A DNA stretch of 64,000 nt, taken from the NCBI GenBank assembly GCA_022844225.1, contig JALHMC010000008.1, forward strand, positions 1 through 64,000, written 5' to 3'. The translations under genes and the position numbers were made by a program. Each line of letters begins with the position of its first letter. The stretch's first letter is position 1. Shown piece by piece: positions 8,329 through 18,119 of the stretch. The notes beneath the pieces were generated by a model. That model was not told where the DNA came from. It did no database searches and saw nothing but the letters and a program-made list of their open reading frames with translations. Source of the DNA: Hyphomicrobiaceae bacterium. Lineage in GTDB: Bacteria; Pseudomonadota; Alphaproteobacteria; Rhizobiales; Hyphomicrobiaceae.

Positions 8329-10188
8329 TCAATGATTGTCCCGCGGCAGCCCCTTCGTCTTGGCGATGCGCTGATACTTGACGGCCGGCTTCAGCACCAT
8401 GCCCTCGGAAAGCTCGTCGACCATGCCGCGCTGGATCTCCTGCCAGGGCGTCTGGCTCTCGGGATACTTGTAGCCGCCCGCCTTCGCCAGCGCCGCCTTG
8501 CGCTTCTCGATCTCCTCGTCCGAAATGAGAATGTCGGCCGATCGGCGATTGAGATCGATGCGCACCATGTCGCCGGTCTTGAGAATGGCCAAGCCACTGC
8601 CCGGTGCGGCCGCTTCCGGCGACGCGTTGAGAATAGAAGGCGAGCCCGACGTCCCCGACTGGCGCCCATCGCCGATGCACGGCAGCGACGTGATGCCCTT
8701 CTTCAAGAGATAGTCGGGCGCGCGCATGTTGACCACCTCCGCCGCGCCCGGATAGCCGACAGGTCCGGCGCCGCGCATGAACAGCAGGCACGTACCGTCG
8801 ATCTTCAGCTTCGGATCGTCGATGCGCGCGTGATAGTCCTCCGGCCCGTCGAACACGATCGCGCGCCCCTCGAACGCATTCAGATCCTTCGGGTTCGACA
8901 GGTAGCGCTCCCGGAACTCCGGCGAGATCACCGACGTCTTCATGATGGCGCTATCGAACAGGTTGCCTTTGAGGTTGAGGAACCCCGCCGATTTCACCAT
9001 CGGCTCATCGTAGGGCTTGATGACCTTGCGGTCCCACGACAGCTTGCCCTCGCAGTTCTCGTAGAGCGTCTTGCCGTTGACCGTCAGCGCCTTCTTGTTG
9101 ATCTTGCCCTCGGCGATCAGCTCCGCGACCACGGCCGGCACGCCGCCCGCGCGATGGTATTCCTCGCCCAGATATTCACCCGCCGGCTGCAGGTTGACGA
9201 TCAGCGGGATGTCGTAGCCCGTCCGCTCCCAGTCGTCGTTGTCGAGTTCAACCCCGATGTGACGCGCAATGGCGTTGAGATGCACCGGCGCGTTGGTCGA
9301 GCCGCCGATCGCCGAGTTGACGACGATGGCGTTCTCGAACGCCTCCCGCGTTAGGATGTCGGACGGCTTCAGGTCCTCCCACACCATCTCGACGATGCGC
9401 TTGCCCGTGAGATAGGCCATTTGTTGGCGCTCGCGGTAAGGGCCCGGAATCGCGGCACAACCAGGCAGCGACATGCCCAGCGCCTCAGCGAGCGAGTTCA
9501 TGGTCGAGGCCGTGCCCATCGTGTTGCAGTGGCCGGCCGACGGTGCCGACGACGCCACCAGCTCCAGGAACTCTTTGTACTCGATCTCGCCGCGCGCCAT
9601 CATCTCTCGCGCCTTCCAGACGATGGTCCCGGAGCCCGTCCGCTCACCCTTGAACCAGCCGTTGAGCATCGGTCCGCCCGACAGTACGATCGCCGGAATG
9701 TCGACGGTCGCCGCCCCCATGATCTGGCTTGGCGTCGTCTTGTCGCAACCGGTCGTCAGCACGACGCCGTCGATCGGATACCCGTAGAGCACCTCGACCA
9801 GTCCGAGATAGGCGAGGTTCCGGTCGAGGCTCGCCGTCGGTCGCTTGCAGGTTTCCTGGATCGGATGCAGCGGGAACTCGAAAGCGATGCCGCCCGCCTC
9901 CCGGATGCCCTCCCGGATACGCTCGGCGAGGAAGATGTGGTGCCGGTTGCAGGGCGAAAGGTCCGAGCCCGACTGCGCAATGCCGATGATCGGTTTGCCC
10001 GATTGCAGCTCATCGAGAGTCAGTCCGAAATTCATCGTCCGCTCGACATAGAGTGCCGTCATATCCGCATTCGCTGGATTGTCGAACCATGCCTTGGAGC
10101 GCAGCTCCGACGGCTTTACCCGCCGCCGCGCGCCATTGGCCTTGGCTCCGTTCTTGGCTGCGCTAACGGGCTTCTTCGGCTCTTTCAT
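8329..10188 (-). CDS. IlvD/Edd-family dehydratase (sugar-acid type)
   Basis: A 619-residue Fe-S dehydratase that removes water from a 2,3-dihydroxy acid. Three candidate cluster cysteines are visible: DLSPCNRHH (about residue 79), [10 protein letters not shown] (about 149) and [10 protein letters not shown] (about 221). That spacing fits the [2Fe-2S] group of aldonate dehydratases (arabinonate/xylonate type), including the segment [19 protein letters not shown]. The C-terminal [21 protein letters not shown] is the conserved active-site region with its Ser. The gene stands alone with no isoleucine-valine genes beside it, so a sugar-acid role is more likely than branched-chain amino acid synthesis. 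The exact substrate is unknown. Confidence 0.88.
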   Translation of the reverse strand: MKEPKKPVSAAKNGAKANGARRRVKPSELRSKAWFDNPANADMTALYVERTMNFGLTLDELQSGKPIIGIAQSGSDLSPCNRHHIFLAERIREGIREAGGIAFEFPLHPIQETCKRPTASLDRNLAYLGLVEVLYGYPIDGVVLTTGCDKTTPSQIMGAATVDIPAIVLSGGPMLNGWFKGERTGSGTIVWKAREMMARGEIEYKEFLELVASSAPSAGHCNTMGTASTMNSLAEALGMSLPGCAAIPGPYRERQQMAYLTGKRIVEMVWEDLKPSDILTREAFENAIVVNSAIGGSTNAPVHLNAIARHIGVELDNDDWERTGYDIPLIVNLQPAGEYLGEEYHRAGGVPAVVAELIAEGKINKKALTVNGKTLYENCEGKLSWDRKVIKPYDEPMVKSAGFLNLKGNLFDSAIMKTSVISPEFRERYLSNPKDLNAFEGRAIVFDGPEDYHARIDDPKLKIDGTCLLFMRGAGPVGYPGAAEVVNMRAPDYLLKKGITSLPCIGDGRQSGTSGSPSILNASPEAAAPGSGLAILKTGDMVRIDLNRRSADILISDEEIEKRKAALAKAGGYKYPESQTPWQEIQRGMVDELSEGMVLKPAVKYQRIAKTKGLPRDNH

Positions 10189-10363
10189 CGGAGGTTCCCT
10201 CGAGGCTTGACCGTACTATGGACCTTTGACCCGAGACTAGGGCCGTCACGAACGCGGCGCAATGCGAGCCGCATGGCATCAGCCTTGGCTCGTCGCAGAT
10301 GTGGCGCATCGCTATCGACGTGCTAAGACTTGCCCGTCCCAATCACCCGAGGAGACCCCCAGA

Positions 10364-10711
10364 ATGGCCATTACGCGTCACGAGTCCAAAGGCATCCTCT
10401 CGAAAGTCGTCGAGGCGAACGGTTTCGTGTTCACCGCTGGCATCACGCCAGACAACACGAAGGACGATGTCACCGGCCAGACCCGCCAGGTGACCAAGGA
10501 GATCGATCGGCTTCTTGCGCTGTGCGGCACCGACAAGTCCAAGATCATCTCTGCCACCATCTGGGTTCCCGACATCCGTCTGCGCGACAAGATGAACATC
10601 GCCTGGACCGAGTGGAACGGCGGCCAGAACCTGCCCGGCCGCGCCTGCATCGAGGCTAAACTCGCCGACCCCGCGATCCTCGTCGAGATCGCCGTCGTCG
10701 CCGCGAAGTAA
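10364..10711 (+). CDS. RidA-family protein (first of tandem pair)
   Basis: A 115-residue protein of the YjgF/YER057c/UK114 family, trimeric proteins that hydrolyse reactive enamine/imine intermediates. The Arg that binds the substrate carboxylate in active RidA lies in NLPGRACIEAKLA (about residues 87-99). The central segment VTKEIDRLLALCGTDKSKIISATIWV is typical. The ATG at 10364 follows GAGGAG and excludes a longer upstream frame. A second paralogue follows 71 bases later. The deaminase role is inferred; many relatives act on other small molecules. Confidence 0.88.
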   Translation: MAITRHESKGILSKVVEANGFVFTAGITPDNTKDDVTGQTRQVTKEIDRLLALCGTDKSKIISATIWVPDIRLRDKMNIAWTEWNGGQNLPGRACIEAKLADPAILVEIAVVAAK

Positions 10712-10782
10712 CGCCATAACGTAGGGACGGCAGTCACCCTGCCGTCCCCACTGCCTCTCCCCACTGCACTTTGGAGCCTCCC

Positions 10783-11136
10783 ATGGCCATCATCCGCCGC
10801 GAACTCGAACCGATCCTGGCCAATGTCGTAGAGGCCGCCCCGTTCGTCTTTACCGCCGGCGCCATAGCCGACGATCTAACCCTCGATGTCGCCGGACAGG
10901 CGCGCGAGGCATTCCGCGACCTCGACAAGTTTCTCGGACTGTGCGGGTCGTCCAAGTCGCGCATCCTGTCGTGCGTGATCTGGCTGTCGGACATCCGACT
11001 TCGCGACCAGATGAACAAAGCCTGGCTCGAATGGGTCGATCCCCAGAACCTGCCGGCACGCGCCTGCGTCGAAGGCAAGATGGCCGACGCCGAGTGCCTG
11101 TTCGAGATCCAGATCGTCGCCTCCAAGGAGGCATGA
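10783..11136 (+). CDS. RidA-family protein (second of tandem pair)
   Basis: A 117-residue paralogue of the preceding gene with the same fold markers: FRDLDKFLGLCGSSKSRILSCVIWLSDIRLRDQMNKAW and the Arg in NLPARACVEGKMAD. The N-terminal half differs most from its neighbour, so substrate preference may differ. The ATG at 10783 follows GGAG at 10773-10776; the TTG at 10771 that extends the frame is less likely. The LysE-type exporter starts 42 bases downstream on the same strand, so the RidA pair and the exporter may be co-transcribed. Confidence 0.87.
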   Translation: MAIIRRELEPILANVVEAAPFVFTAGAIADDLTLDVAGQAREAFRDLDKFLGLCGSSKSRILSCVIWLSDIRLRDQMNKAWLEWVDPQNLPARACVEGKMADAECLFEIQIVASKEA

Positions 11137-11178
11137 CGCGGGCGGCCGGAAAGGGCCGGGCGCAGCGCTGAGGCGGCG

Positions 11179-11817
11179 ATGGGCATACACGACCTCTGGC
11201 TCTTTCTGTTGGCAGGCTTCCTGCTCAACATCACGCCTGGGCCCGACATGGCGTTCATCATTGCACGCAGCACCCAGCTCGGAACGCGGGCTGGCGTCGC
11301 GGCAGCGCTCGGCGTCGGCTTCGGCGCCTTCGTGCATATTGCCGCGGCCGCCATAGGCCTGTCCGCTCTGATCTTTGCGTCAGCGTGGGCCTTCACGGCG
11401 CTCAAGTGGGTTGGAGCCGCCTATCTCGTCTACATCGGCCTCCAAATGCTGAAGTTGTCGTGGGACGCGCGCGCTCCGGAAGTTGATACGCCACAGAATC
11501 CGGCCAACTCGGCTTCCATCCGGCAAGTCTTCCTCCAGGGCGCACTGACCAATGTCCTCAATCCGAAGGTCGCAATCTTCTTCCTCGCCTTCCTGCCTCA
11601 GTTCGTCGATCCGGCTGCGCCATCGAAAGTTGCGGCCTTCCTCACTCTCGGCCTGATTTTCAATGTTGTCGGCACACTGTGGAACATCCTCGTCGCAAGC
11701 CTCGCCGGATGGTTCGCTGCGTCGAGGGCGGGCGGCTCCGCGAAGGCCTGGCTCGAACGCGCGATCGGAGTGGTGTTCGTCGCCGTAGGCATCCGGCTGG
11801 CGCTCGCCGAACGATGA
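11179..11817 (+). CDS. LysE/RhtB-family amino-acid exporter
   Basis: A 212-residue inner-membrane protein with six hydrophobic segments, the usual size and topology of LysE/RhtB exporters. The N-terminal LLNITPGPDMAFIIARS carries the family's conserved N-x-TPGPD motif (about residues 18-24). The segments VGAAYLVYIGLQML and GALTNVLNPKVAIFFLAFLPQF are also characteristic. The family exports amino acids or their derivatives. Its place after two RidA genes hints at disposal of amino-acid-derived intermediates, which is inference from neighbourhood only. Confidence 0.92.
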   Translation: MGIHDLWLFLLAGFLLNITPGPDMAFIIARSTQLGTRAGVAAALGVGFGAFVHIAAAAIGLSALIFASAWAFTALKWVGAAYLVYIGLQMLKLSWDARAPEVDTPQNPANSASIRQVFLQGALTNVLNPKVAIFFLAFLPQFVDPAAPSKVAAFLTLGLIFNVVGTLWNILVASLAGWFAASRAGGSAKAWLERAIGVVFVAVGIRLALAER

Positions 11818-11879
11818 TCCTGTCGATACGCGGATCGCAATCAATTCAGCATTGGTAAAAAAGACGGAACGAGACCTCC

Positions 11880-12329
11880 ATGAGCACCGAGCGCCCCAAG
11901 ATCGGCACACGCGCCGACTACCGTCACTTTGCGAAGATCCCCACGCGCTGGATGGACAACGACGTGTACGGTCACGTTAACAACGTCAACTACTACTCGT
12001 ATTTTGACACGCTGATTAATCGCTACCTGATCGAGGAAGGCCGTCTCGACTTCCACGACGGCCCCATCATCGGCCTCGCTGTCGAGAGCATGTGCCGCTA
12101 TTTCCAATCGTTCGCCTACCCCGACGTCATCGACGGCGGCCTGCGTGTCGGTCGCCTGGGTTCGTCATCCGTCCGCTATGAGATCGGCCTCTTTGCCGAA
12201 GGTGAAGACCAGGCTCGCGCCGAAGGCCACTTCGTCCATGTCTTCGTGGAGCGCGAGAGCCAACGCCCAACCCCAATTCCCGAGCCGATGCGTGGCGCGC
12301 TTGCCCGACTCGTCATCCCGGCCCCTTGA
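11880..12329 (+). CDS. acyl-CoA thioesterase, 4HBT hotdog family
   Basis: A 149-residue single-hotdog protein that would cleave acyl-CoA to acid and CoA. The signature RWMDNDVYGHVNNVNYYSYFD (about residues 22-42) contains the catalytic Asp and the helix start typical of 4-hydroxybenzoyl-CoA thioesterase relatives (YbgC/FadM group). The segment GLAVESMCRYFQSFAYPDVIDGGLRV matches the second half of the fold. It starts 62 bases after the exporter and may be a separate unit. The physiological acyl group is unknown. Confidence 0.9.
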   Translation: MSTERPKIGTRADYRHFAKIPTRWMDNDVYGHVNNVNYYSYFDTLINRYLIEEGRLDFHDGPIIGLAVESMCRYFQSFAYPDVIDGGLRVGRLGSSSVRYEIGLFAEGEDQARAEGHFVHVFVERESQRPTPIPEPMRGALARLVIPAP

Positions 12330-12505
12330 CCCAAGTCAATTGCCCCTGAATTCTATACGCGTGTGGCACACTTGTCATGATGCATGCCTGCCATGCTCTG
12401 CAGAAATTGCACACCTGCGGCACCTGAAGCACTAGGCGCTGATCAGTCAAATCAGGCATGTCCGATTCGAACGGCAGCGTGACGCCGCAGAACGGAGATG
12501 ATCAG

Positions 12506-12841
12506 ATGACGATTCGGAGCGTGGTGATTGCAGCTGCAGGGATTATCGCACTCGCCACGACATCGGCGGCTGCACAGGGACTAGCCAATATTCACGAGCA
12601 CGTCCGCGTCGGAAATAAGGTCTGCATGAAGACCCATTTCCACGACGGCTCCAGTTCCGGCCAGCCCTCGCGCAAGGTTGCCGAAGCCGAGGCGATCAAA
12701 GTATGGCAGGGCTTCACCGGGTGGGAGTATGGAAGCATTTGGGGCAGTTTCAAACTGGCCGAGAGCAAGGGCATCAACTGCACGGGCGGCGGCAATAGCT
12801 GGGCCTGCAAAGTCACTGCCCGCCCTTGCCGCCGCCGCTGA
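12506..12841 (+). CDS. small secreted protein of unknown function
   Basis: A protein of 111 residues. A clear signal peptide covers about residues 1-24 (VVIAAAGIIALATTSAAAQG), predicted to be cut after AAA-Q or nearby. The mature part has four cysteines (VCMKTHFHDGSSSG, INCTGGG, SWACK, ARPCRRR) and a W-x-G-F-x-x-W-E-Y-G core, so it is probably a compact disulfide-containing periplasmic protein. The ATG at 12506 follows GGAGATGA; an upstream in-frame ATG would bury the signal peptide. I do not know its role. Confidence 0.75.
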   Translation: MTIRSVVIAAAGIIALATTSAAAQGLANIHEHVRVGNKVCMKTHFHDGSSSGQPSRKVAEAEAIKVWQGFTGWEYGSIWGSFKLAESKGINCTGGGNSWACKVTARPCRRR

Positions 12842-12911
12842 TCAGCGATCCACGCGGTAGCCGGGACTGGCTCTTCGGTCAGGTGGCGGTTGGCGCCAGA
12901 CCGGCACCGCA

Positions 12912-14792
12912 TCATCGCCGCCCGAACAGCCGCTCGATGTCACCACGCTTGAGTTCCACATAGGTCGGCCGACCGTGGTTGCATTGGCCTGAGAGCGGTG
13001 TTTCTTCCATCTCACGCAGCAGCGCATTCATCTCCTCCGGCGTCAATCGACGCCCGGCCCGTACGCTGCCGTGGCACGCCATGGTCGCACAGACCGCCTC
13101 GAGTCGATCTTTCAGCGCCCTGGTACCATTGCCAGCGAGGACGTTCGCGATCAGATCCTTGACCAGTGACGCCGCATCGACCTTGCCCAGCAGCGCCGGC
13201 ACCTCTCGAACCGCGATCGCGCCCGGACCGAAAGCCTCGATCGCGAGACCAAGTTCCGCAAGCTCATCCGACCAATCCACGATCAGCGCCGCCTCGTCCT
13301 CCTCCATGTCGACGATCTCGGGAATGAGAAGCCCCTGACGCGCCACCCCGCCCACCGCCAGCATCGCCTTCATGCGTTCGTAGACAAGCCGCTCATGCGC
13401 CGCATGCTGGTCCACAATGACCACAGACCCCCGTGTCTCGGCGACGATATAGGTCTCGTGCAACTGCGCCCGAGCCGCCCCCAGCGGCCGGTCGAGAAGC
13501 CCGTCTGGCACCGGCTTCGCCGACGCGGCTGTATCGGCAGAAGGCACCACACCCATGTCGAGCGGCGCCTGCATGAGCTCGCCGAAGCCGCCCGAGTAGG
13601 GTCCACCGTGCGCACGCGACGACCATGCCGCGCTGCCCTGCCCACCCTCCGGCCTTGCCGAAACCCCACGCTCTGTCCCTTGCGAATTCGATAACGAGCT
13701 TTCGCTACGACCGGAGACATGCCCCCAGGCGGCCTCGTTGCCGGTTCGTGCCAGCGTTTCGAGTGTGCGTGCCCCACCCATCATGCTGGCGCGGTGGCCC
13801 GCTCCCTCAAGCGCATGCCTGAGACCGCCGATGATCAGGCTTCGGGCGGTGGCGGCATCGCGAAACCTGACTTCGGCCTTTGTCGGATGCACGTTGACAT
13901 CCACCTCGTGCGGGTCGAGCTGGACGAACAGCGCCAGTAGCGGATGCCGCCCCTTCGGGACGAGATCGCCGTAGCCCGCCCGCACGGCACCGAGCATCAG
14001 GCGGTCGCGAACCGGCCGGCCGTTGACGAACAGGAACTGCAACCCCGTGTCGGGCCGATGCAGCGTCGGCAGTCCCGCGAAACCCGACACACGCACACCC
14101 TCGCGCTCGCCGTCGAGCGCCAGTGCGTCATCCAGGAACTCCCGACCCATGATCCGGCCGAGACGCGCCAGAAGGCCGCTCTGCCCCTCTGGCTGCGCCG
14201 GCAGCACGAGCCCCGCCCGCTCACCGGTCGTGACTGAGAAAGCCACGTTCGGGTGCGCCATCGCCAAGCGCTTGACCGTCTCGGAGATGGCCATGTTCTC
14301 GGCTCGCTCCGACTTCATGAACTTGAGCCGCGCCGGCGTTGCCGAGAACAGGCTGCGCACCTCGACGCTGGTGCCGAAATTGAGCGCCGCTGGCCGGAGC
14401 CCACCCTTCTCGCCCCGATCCACCACGATCTCGAGTCCGCTGGCCGCATCCCGACCGCGGGTCTTGATCGACAGCGTCGCCACCGAGCCGATCGACGGCA
14501 GCGCTTCGCCCCGGAACCCGAGTGTCGCAATGTTGAAGAGGTCGTCGTCGGCAAGCTTCGATGTCGCGTGCCGCTCGACGGCGAGCGCGAGATCCGCCTC
14601 GTCCATGCCCGAGCCGTCGTCGGTCACTCGGACCAGCGCCAGGCCACCAGCCGCCGTGACCACCTCGATCGCCCGCGCGCCCGCATCGAGCGCGTTTTCC
14701 ACAAGCTCTTTCACGACGCTCGCCGGCCGTTCGATCACCTCGCCAGCAGCGATACGGTTGACGGTCTCGGGTCTGAGCTGGCGAACGGCCAA
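12912..14792 (-). CDS. mutL: DNA mismatch repair protein MutL
   Basis: A 626-residue MutL, the ATPase that links MutS mismatch recognition to downstream repair. GHKL ATPase motifs are all present: ELVENALDAGA (about residues 30-40), VTDDGSGMDEADL (about 55-67), TLGFRGEALPSI and KGRHPLLALFVQL. The C-terminal dimerisation domain (about 440-626) ends with the conserved CNHGRPTYVEL segment. No DQHA-x2-E-x4-E endonuclease motif is evident: the segment DQHAAHERLVYERM is present but is also seen in non-cleaving MutL, so endonuclease activity is uncertain. The middle region (about 330-430) is low-complexity linker. It lies next to pgi on the same strand. Confidence 0.96.
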   Translation of the reverse strand: MAVRQLRPETVNRIAAGEVIERPASVVKELVENALDAGARAIEVVTAAGGLALVRVTDDGSGMDEADLALAVERHATSKLADDDLFNIATLGFRGEALPSIGSVATLSIKTRGRDAASGLEIVVDRGEKGGLRPAALNFGTSVEVRSLFSATPARLKFMKSERAENMAISETVKRLAMAHPNVAFSVTTGERAGLVLPAQPEGQSGLLARLGRIMGREFLDDALALDGEREGVRVSGFAGLPTLHRPDTGLQFLFVNGRPVRDRLMLGAVRAGYGDLVPKGRHPLLALFVQLDPHEVDVNVHPTKAEVRFRDAATARSLIIGGLRHALEGAGHRASMMGGARTLETLARTGNEAAWGHVSGRSESSLSNSQGTERGVSARPEGGQGSAAWSSRAHGGPYSGGFGELMQAPLDMGVVPSADTAASAKPVPDGLLDRPLGAARAQLHETYIVAETRGSVVIVDQHAAHERLVYERMKAMLAVGGVARQGLLIPEIVDMEEDEAALIVDWSDELAELGLAIEAFGPGAIAVREVPALLGKVDAASLVKDLIANVLAGNGTRALKDRLEAVCATMACHGSVRAGRRLTPEEMNALLREMEETPLSGQCNHGRPTYVELKRGDIERLFGRR

Positions 14793-14854
14793 GGGCTCGC
14801 TCCGTCGGAGAACGCGCGCACATACGATCGAAACGGACCCGCCACCAAGTGTGC

Positions 14855-16285
14855 TCAGGCTTTCGCCGCAAGACGCTCCCGCGTCAGCACCTTGGCAAGC
14901 TCCACTGCCGGTTGGTCGAACGGATCAACCCCAAGCAGCCGGCCGGCGAGAATCGTCTCGAGCATCATATGCATCAACAGCGCTCCGAGCGCGTGCTCGT
15001 CAAGCTGCGCCAGTCGAATGATACGCACAGGCCTTCCCGCCTGCGTGAGAGCATCGGCAACCGCTTCCGCCTGTGCGGCAACGAGATCGCCGACCCGTCG
15101 TCCCCCCAGATAGCCGAGACCGGCACGTTGGGCGAGGTCATCCGGAAGCACGGGGCCGGCTCCCTCCGTCGGCACCGTCACCAGCGTAATGAAGTGCTCG
15201 CGCGGACCGTCCATGAACAACTGCAGCTGGCTATGCTGGTCGACGGGTCCGAGACACGCGACCGGCGCCGTCCCATTGCCGCTTTTGCCTAGGCTCTCGG
15301 CCCAGAGTTGGACGTACCATGCACCGAACCGCTGCAGGCGATCCGCGTAGGGCATCATCACGTTGACCTTGATCGTGCGTGCCTCGGCCAGAGCCACCGC
15401 CACGGCAGCCCCGACAGCCGGTGCAAACCAGGAAGCGGGGCTATCTGCGGGCAATTTTTTTTCGATCAACGGCAGCAGCACTGACCGCGCTCCGCGCCGA
15501 ATGGCGCGCACGTCGAGCCCTCGGGCCATGGCCGGCAACAACCCGACGATGGAAAGTCCCGAAAAACGTCCACCGATACCTGGCGGATGATCGAGAACCG
15601 GTATCCCAAGCTCCGCGCAGAACTCCCGCAGAGCATTACGCCCACCCGGCGCCACCGGATCGGAGACCGCAAGGAACATCTCCCCGATGCGCGCCTCGAG
15701 CCCGGCTGTCCGAAGGGCCGCCAGCGTCGCAACCATTTGCGACAGGGTTTCCGCGGTCCCGCCGGACTTCGATATGACCACGAAACGCGTTGAGGCGAGG
15801 TCGAGGCTATCGAGGGCACCCGAGAGCGTCACGGGATCGAGATTGTCGTAGAAGCGCGTACGGGGACGCCTCCGCTGAGCGGCATCCGCACCGCCTGGGA
15901 TGTTCCAACCAGCTAGCTGCGCCAGCGTTTGCCCGCCGAGCCCGGATCCACCCGTGCCGAAGAAAACGATCGTCTGCGCCCCGCGCGAGAGCTTTGCCAG
16001 CGCCGCCTCGGCAGCCACGATGTCATCGTCGCGGTCGAGGATGGAGAAATGCTCCATCGTGCCGGCCCGCACCGTTTCAGCAAGGTCGAGAAGCGGTTGG
16101 TCCAGGCGGTCGAGGCGCTGCCAGACATCGTCCGTCGACAAACCGTTCGCGCCGATCCGACGGTCGAAGCAACGCTCCGTCTCCTGTACGTAGCCCAATC
16201 GATGCGCCTCGCCAGTCGGGTCGTGCGGGACGTCGTCGTGCCGACCAGGCCCGCTGACGCCGAGCCGTGATACCCAACCGGTCAT
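14855..16285 (-). CDS. pgi: glucose-6-phosphate isomerase
   Basis: A 476-residue enzyme interconverting glucose 6-phosphate and fructose 6-phosphate. Sugar-isomerase (SIS) signatures are present: FFGTGGSGLGGQTLAQL (about residues 104-120), VISKSGGTAETLSQ (about 169-182) and the C-terminal half with VDQHSQLQLFMDGP. It is shorter than the classical enzyme of about 550 residues, as in a subset of alphaproteobacteria. The ATG at 16285 follows GGAGG with normal spacing; a start 27 bases upstream is less likely. The catalytic Glu is likely in FGAWYVQLWAESLGK. Confidence 0.92.
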   Translation of the reverse strand: MTGWVSRLGVSGPGRHDDVPHDPTGEAHRLGYVQETERCFDRRIGANGLSTDDVWQRLDRLDQPLLDLAETVRAGTMEHFSILDRDDDIVAAEAALAKLSRGAQTIVFFGTGGSGLGGQTLAQLAGWNIPGGADAAQRRRPRTRFYDNLDPVTLSGALDSLDLASTRFVVISKSGGTAETLSQMVATLAALRTAGLEARIGEMFLAVSDPVAPGGRNALREFCAELGIPVLDHPPGIGGRFSGLSIVGLLPAMARGLDVRAIRRGARSVLLPLIEKKLPADSPASWFAPAVGAAVAVALAEARTIKVNVMMPYADRLQRFGAWYVQLWAESLGKSGNGTAPVACLGPVDQHSQLQLFMDGPREHFITLVTVPTEGAGPVLPDDLAQRAGLGYLGGRRVGDLVAAQAEAVADALTQAGRPVRIIRLAQLDEHALGALLMHMMLETILAGRLLGVDPFDQPAVELAKVLTRERLAAKA

Positions 16286-16327
16286 TTCTCGAACCTCCAC
16301 AAGGCGCTTCAATCCGCGGCGCCGTCG

Positions 16328-18100
16328 TCAGTCTTTGCCGAGCCCCTGCGGCTTGCCGACGACCGTAATGAACAGATCGTCGACTTTCAGCACACGTCGT
16401 GCGGCGCGCTTAACGTCGTCCATGGTTACCGCGTCGATCAGCGCATTGCGCCGTATCGGGTAGTCGATGCCCATGTCCTCGTGCAGCATCCACAAGAGCT
16501 GGCTCGCAATCTTGGCATTCGTATCGAACCGCAACGCGAACGAGCCGGTGAGATAGCTCTTGGCATTGGCCAGCTCGGTTTCCGTCGGCCCGTCCTTCGC
16601 CATGCGGTCGAGTTCAGCGCGAATGACGTCGATCGATTGCTTTACGGCCTCGTTCTTCGTCGCGACACCGCCGCCGAACGTCGCCGCGTAGCGCAGCGGC
16701 TGCAAGTAGCTGTAGACCGAATAAGCAAGCCCGCGCTTCTCGCGCACCTCCTCGGTCAACCGCGACGCGAAGCCGCCGCCACCGAGAATCTGGTTCATCA
16801 CGAAAGCGGGGATGAAGTCGTCGTCCTTGCGTGCGGGCCCCGCCATCCCGAATTGAACGACCGACTGGGGAACATCCATCTCGACGATCTGCAGTTTTTC
16901 AACCGGCTTCGGTGTCGTCATCGGGACAGGCACCAGTTCAGCCTTGGCCGGAAGGTCCCCGAACACCTTGTCCAGGATCTCGCCCAGCGTTTTGGCATCG
17001 ATATCACCGACGGCCACAACTTTCAGCGTATCGCGCGCGAAAGTCCGTTTTCGGAACGCCTCGAGATCCGCGGGCAGGATCGCCGCCAGGCTCTCCGCCG
17101 TGCCGTTGGCATGCCGGCCATAAGGATGCCCGGGAAAAGCCCCTTCGTTCCAGGCCTTGCCAGCCACCTGCTGCGGGTTCTTCGCGGCATAGGCCAAGTT
17201 GGCGAGCAATTGCTTGCGAATGCGATTCGCGGCCGCTTCATCGAACCGAGGCTTGTTGAGGGCCATTCGCAGCATCTCGAGAGCGGGATCACGATTGACG
17301 GTCAGAGTCTCGAAGTTGCCGTAAAGCGCATCCTTGGCGTCCTCGAACGACATCCGTACGGCAAGTTCTTCCATTCGCTCCTGAAACTGCGTTGCATCGA
17401 GTTCGCCCGCACCCTCGTCCATCATGGCGGTGATGAAGTTGGCAAGGCCCTCCTTGCCGGCCGGGTCCTGGCTCGAGCCCCCATCGAAGACGAAACGGAT
17501 CGCGAGCAGCGGCACGCTATGCTCTTCGACGAGCCAAGCCGAGATTCCGCCGGGGCTCTTGACGTCCTGAATTTTCATCGTTGTCGCTGCCGTCTTGAGG
17601 GCGGGAGTGGGCGCGGCCTGATATGGACCGGCCGGCTTGGCCGGGGCAATAGCATCCTTCGGAGCGTTGACCGGCTGCGGCGCCTCGGCAATGCGGGTTG
17701 CTGGGCTTGAAGGCACTGAGTCCGTACCAGAGTCACTACCAGTGACCCCTGCCGAAGCGGCTGGCGGTGTCGATTCCGTCGCCGCACTGCGAGGCACCGT
17801 AATCGTCTTCACGGGCTTGCCCGTGGCGCCTGGACGCTCGCTTAGCGAACCGATCCCGTCCGCCGGTCCGGCCGCCGTACTGCCGCCTGCAGGCTGACCG
17901 GCAACCACCGCTCCAGACGGCTCCGAAACCGACGCCACCCCGGCGACAACTGCAGGGGTCGGTACAGGCTTGGGTTGGCCGCCAATCAGCGAAAAGCCGC
18001 CGAGAAGCACGCCGACCGCGCCTAGGAACAGCCACAGCCGCCCAGCGGGTGACCGCGCCTCGATCCATTCCTTGAGACGTTTGGCGTCACGCATGGACAT
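16328..18100 (-). CDS. M16-family peptidase, non-catalytic subunit with N-terminal membrane anchor
   Basis: A 590-residue protein with an N-terminal membrane segment (about residues 21-41, LWLFLGAVGVLLGGFSLIGG), then a long Pro/Ala/Ser-rich linker to about 165, then a full M16 fold. The HxxEH zinc motif is missing: its position reads GLANFITAMMDEGAGEL. The rest of the fold, including GGGGFASRLTEEVREKRGLAYSV, is intact. This is the pattern of the inactive partner in two-gene M16 systems. It starts 19 bases after the stop of the catalytic partner. It probably forms a heterodimer at the periplasmic face of the inner membrane. The anchor plus long linker is more elaborate than usual. Confidence 0.88.
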   Translation of the reverse strand: MSMRDAKRLKEWIEARSPAGRLWLFLGAVGVLLGGFSLIGGQPKPVPTPAVVAGVASVSEPSGAVVAGQPAGGSTAAGPADGIGSLSERPGATGKPVKTITVPRSAATESTPPAASAGVTGSDSGTDSVPSSPATRIAEAPQPVNAPKDAIAPAKPAGPYQAAPTPALKTAATTMKIQDVKSPGGISAWLVEEHSVPLLAIRFVFDGGSSQDPAGKEGLANFITAMMDEGAGELDATQFQERMEELAVRMSFEDAKDALYGNFETLTVNRDPALEMLRMALNKPRFDEAAANRIRKQLLANLAYAAKNPQQVAGKAWNEGAFPGHPYGRHANGTAESLAAILPADLEAFRKRTFARDTLKVVAVGDIDAKTLGEILDKVFGDLPAKAELVPVPMTTPKPVEKLQIVEMDVPQSVVQFGMAGPARKDDDFIPAFVMNQILGGGGFASRLTEEVREKRGLAYSVYSYLQPLRYAATFGGGVATKNEAVKQSIDVIRAELDRMAKDGPTETELANAKSYLTGSFALRFDTNAKIASQLLWMLHEDMGIDYPIRRNALIDAVTMDDVKRAARRVLKVDDLFITVVGKPQGLGKD

Positions 18101-18119
18101 GAGAGAGCTTCGTCCTTCG

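Noticed and set aside
8332..9354. A 340-residue plus-strand frame under the dehydratase
   Set aside because: Shadow of the IlvD/Edd gene; low-complexity Arg/His/Leu composition and no ribosome-binding site.
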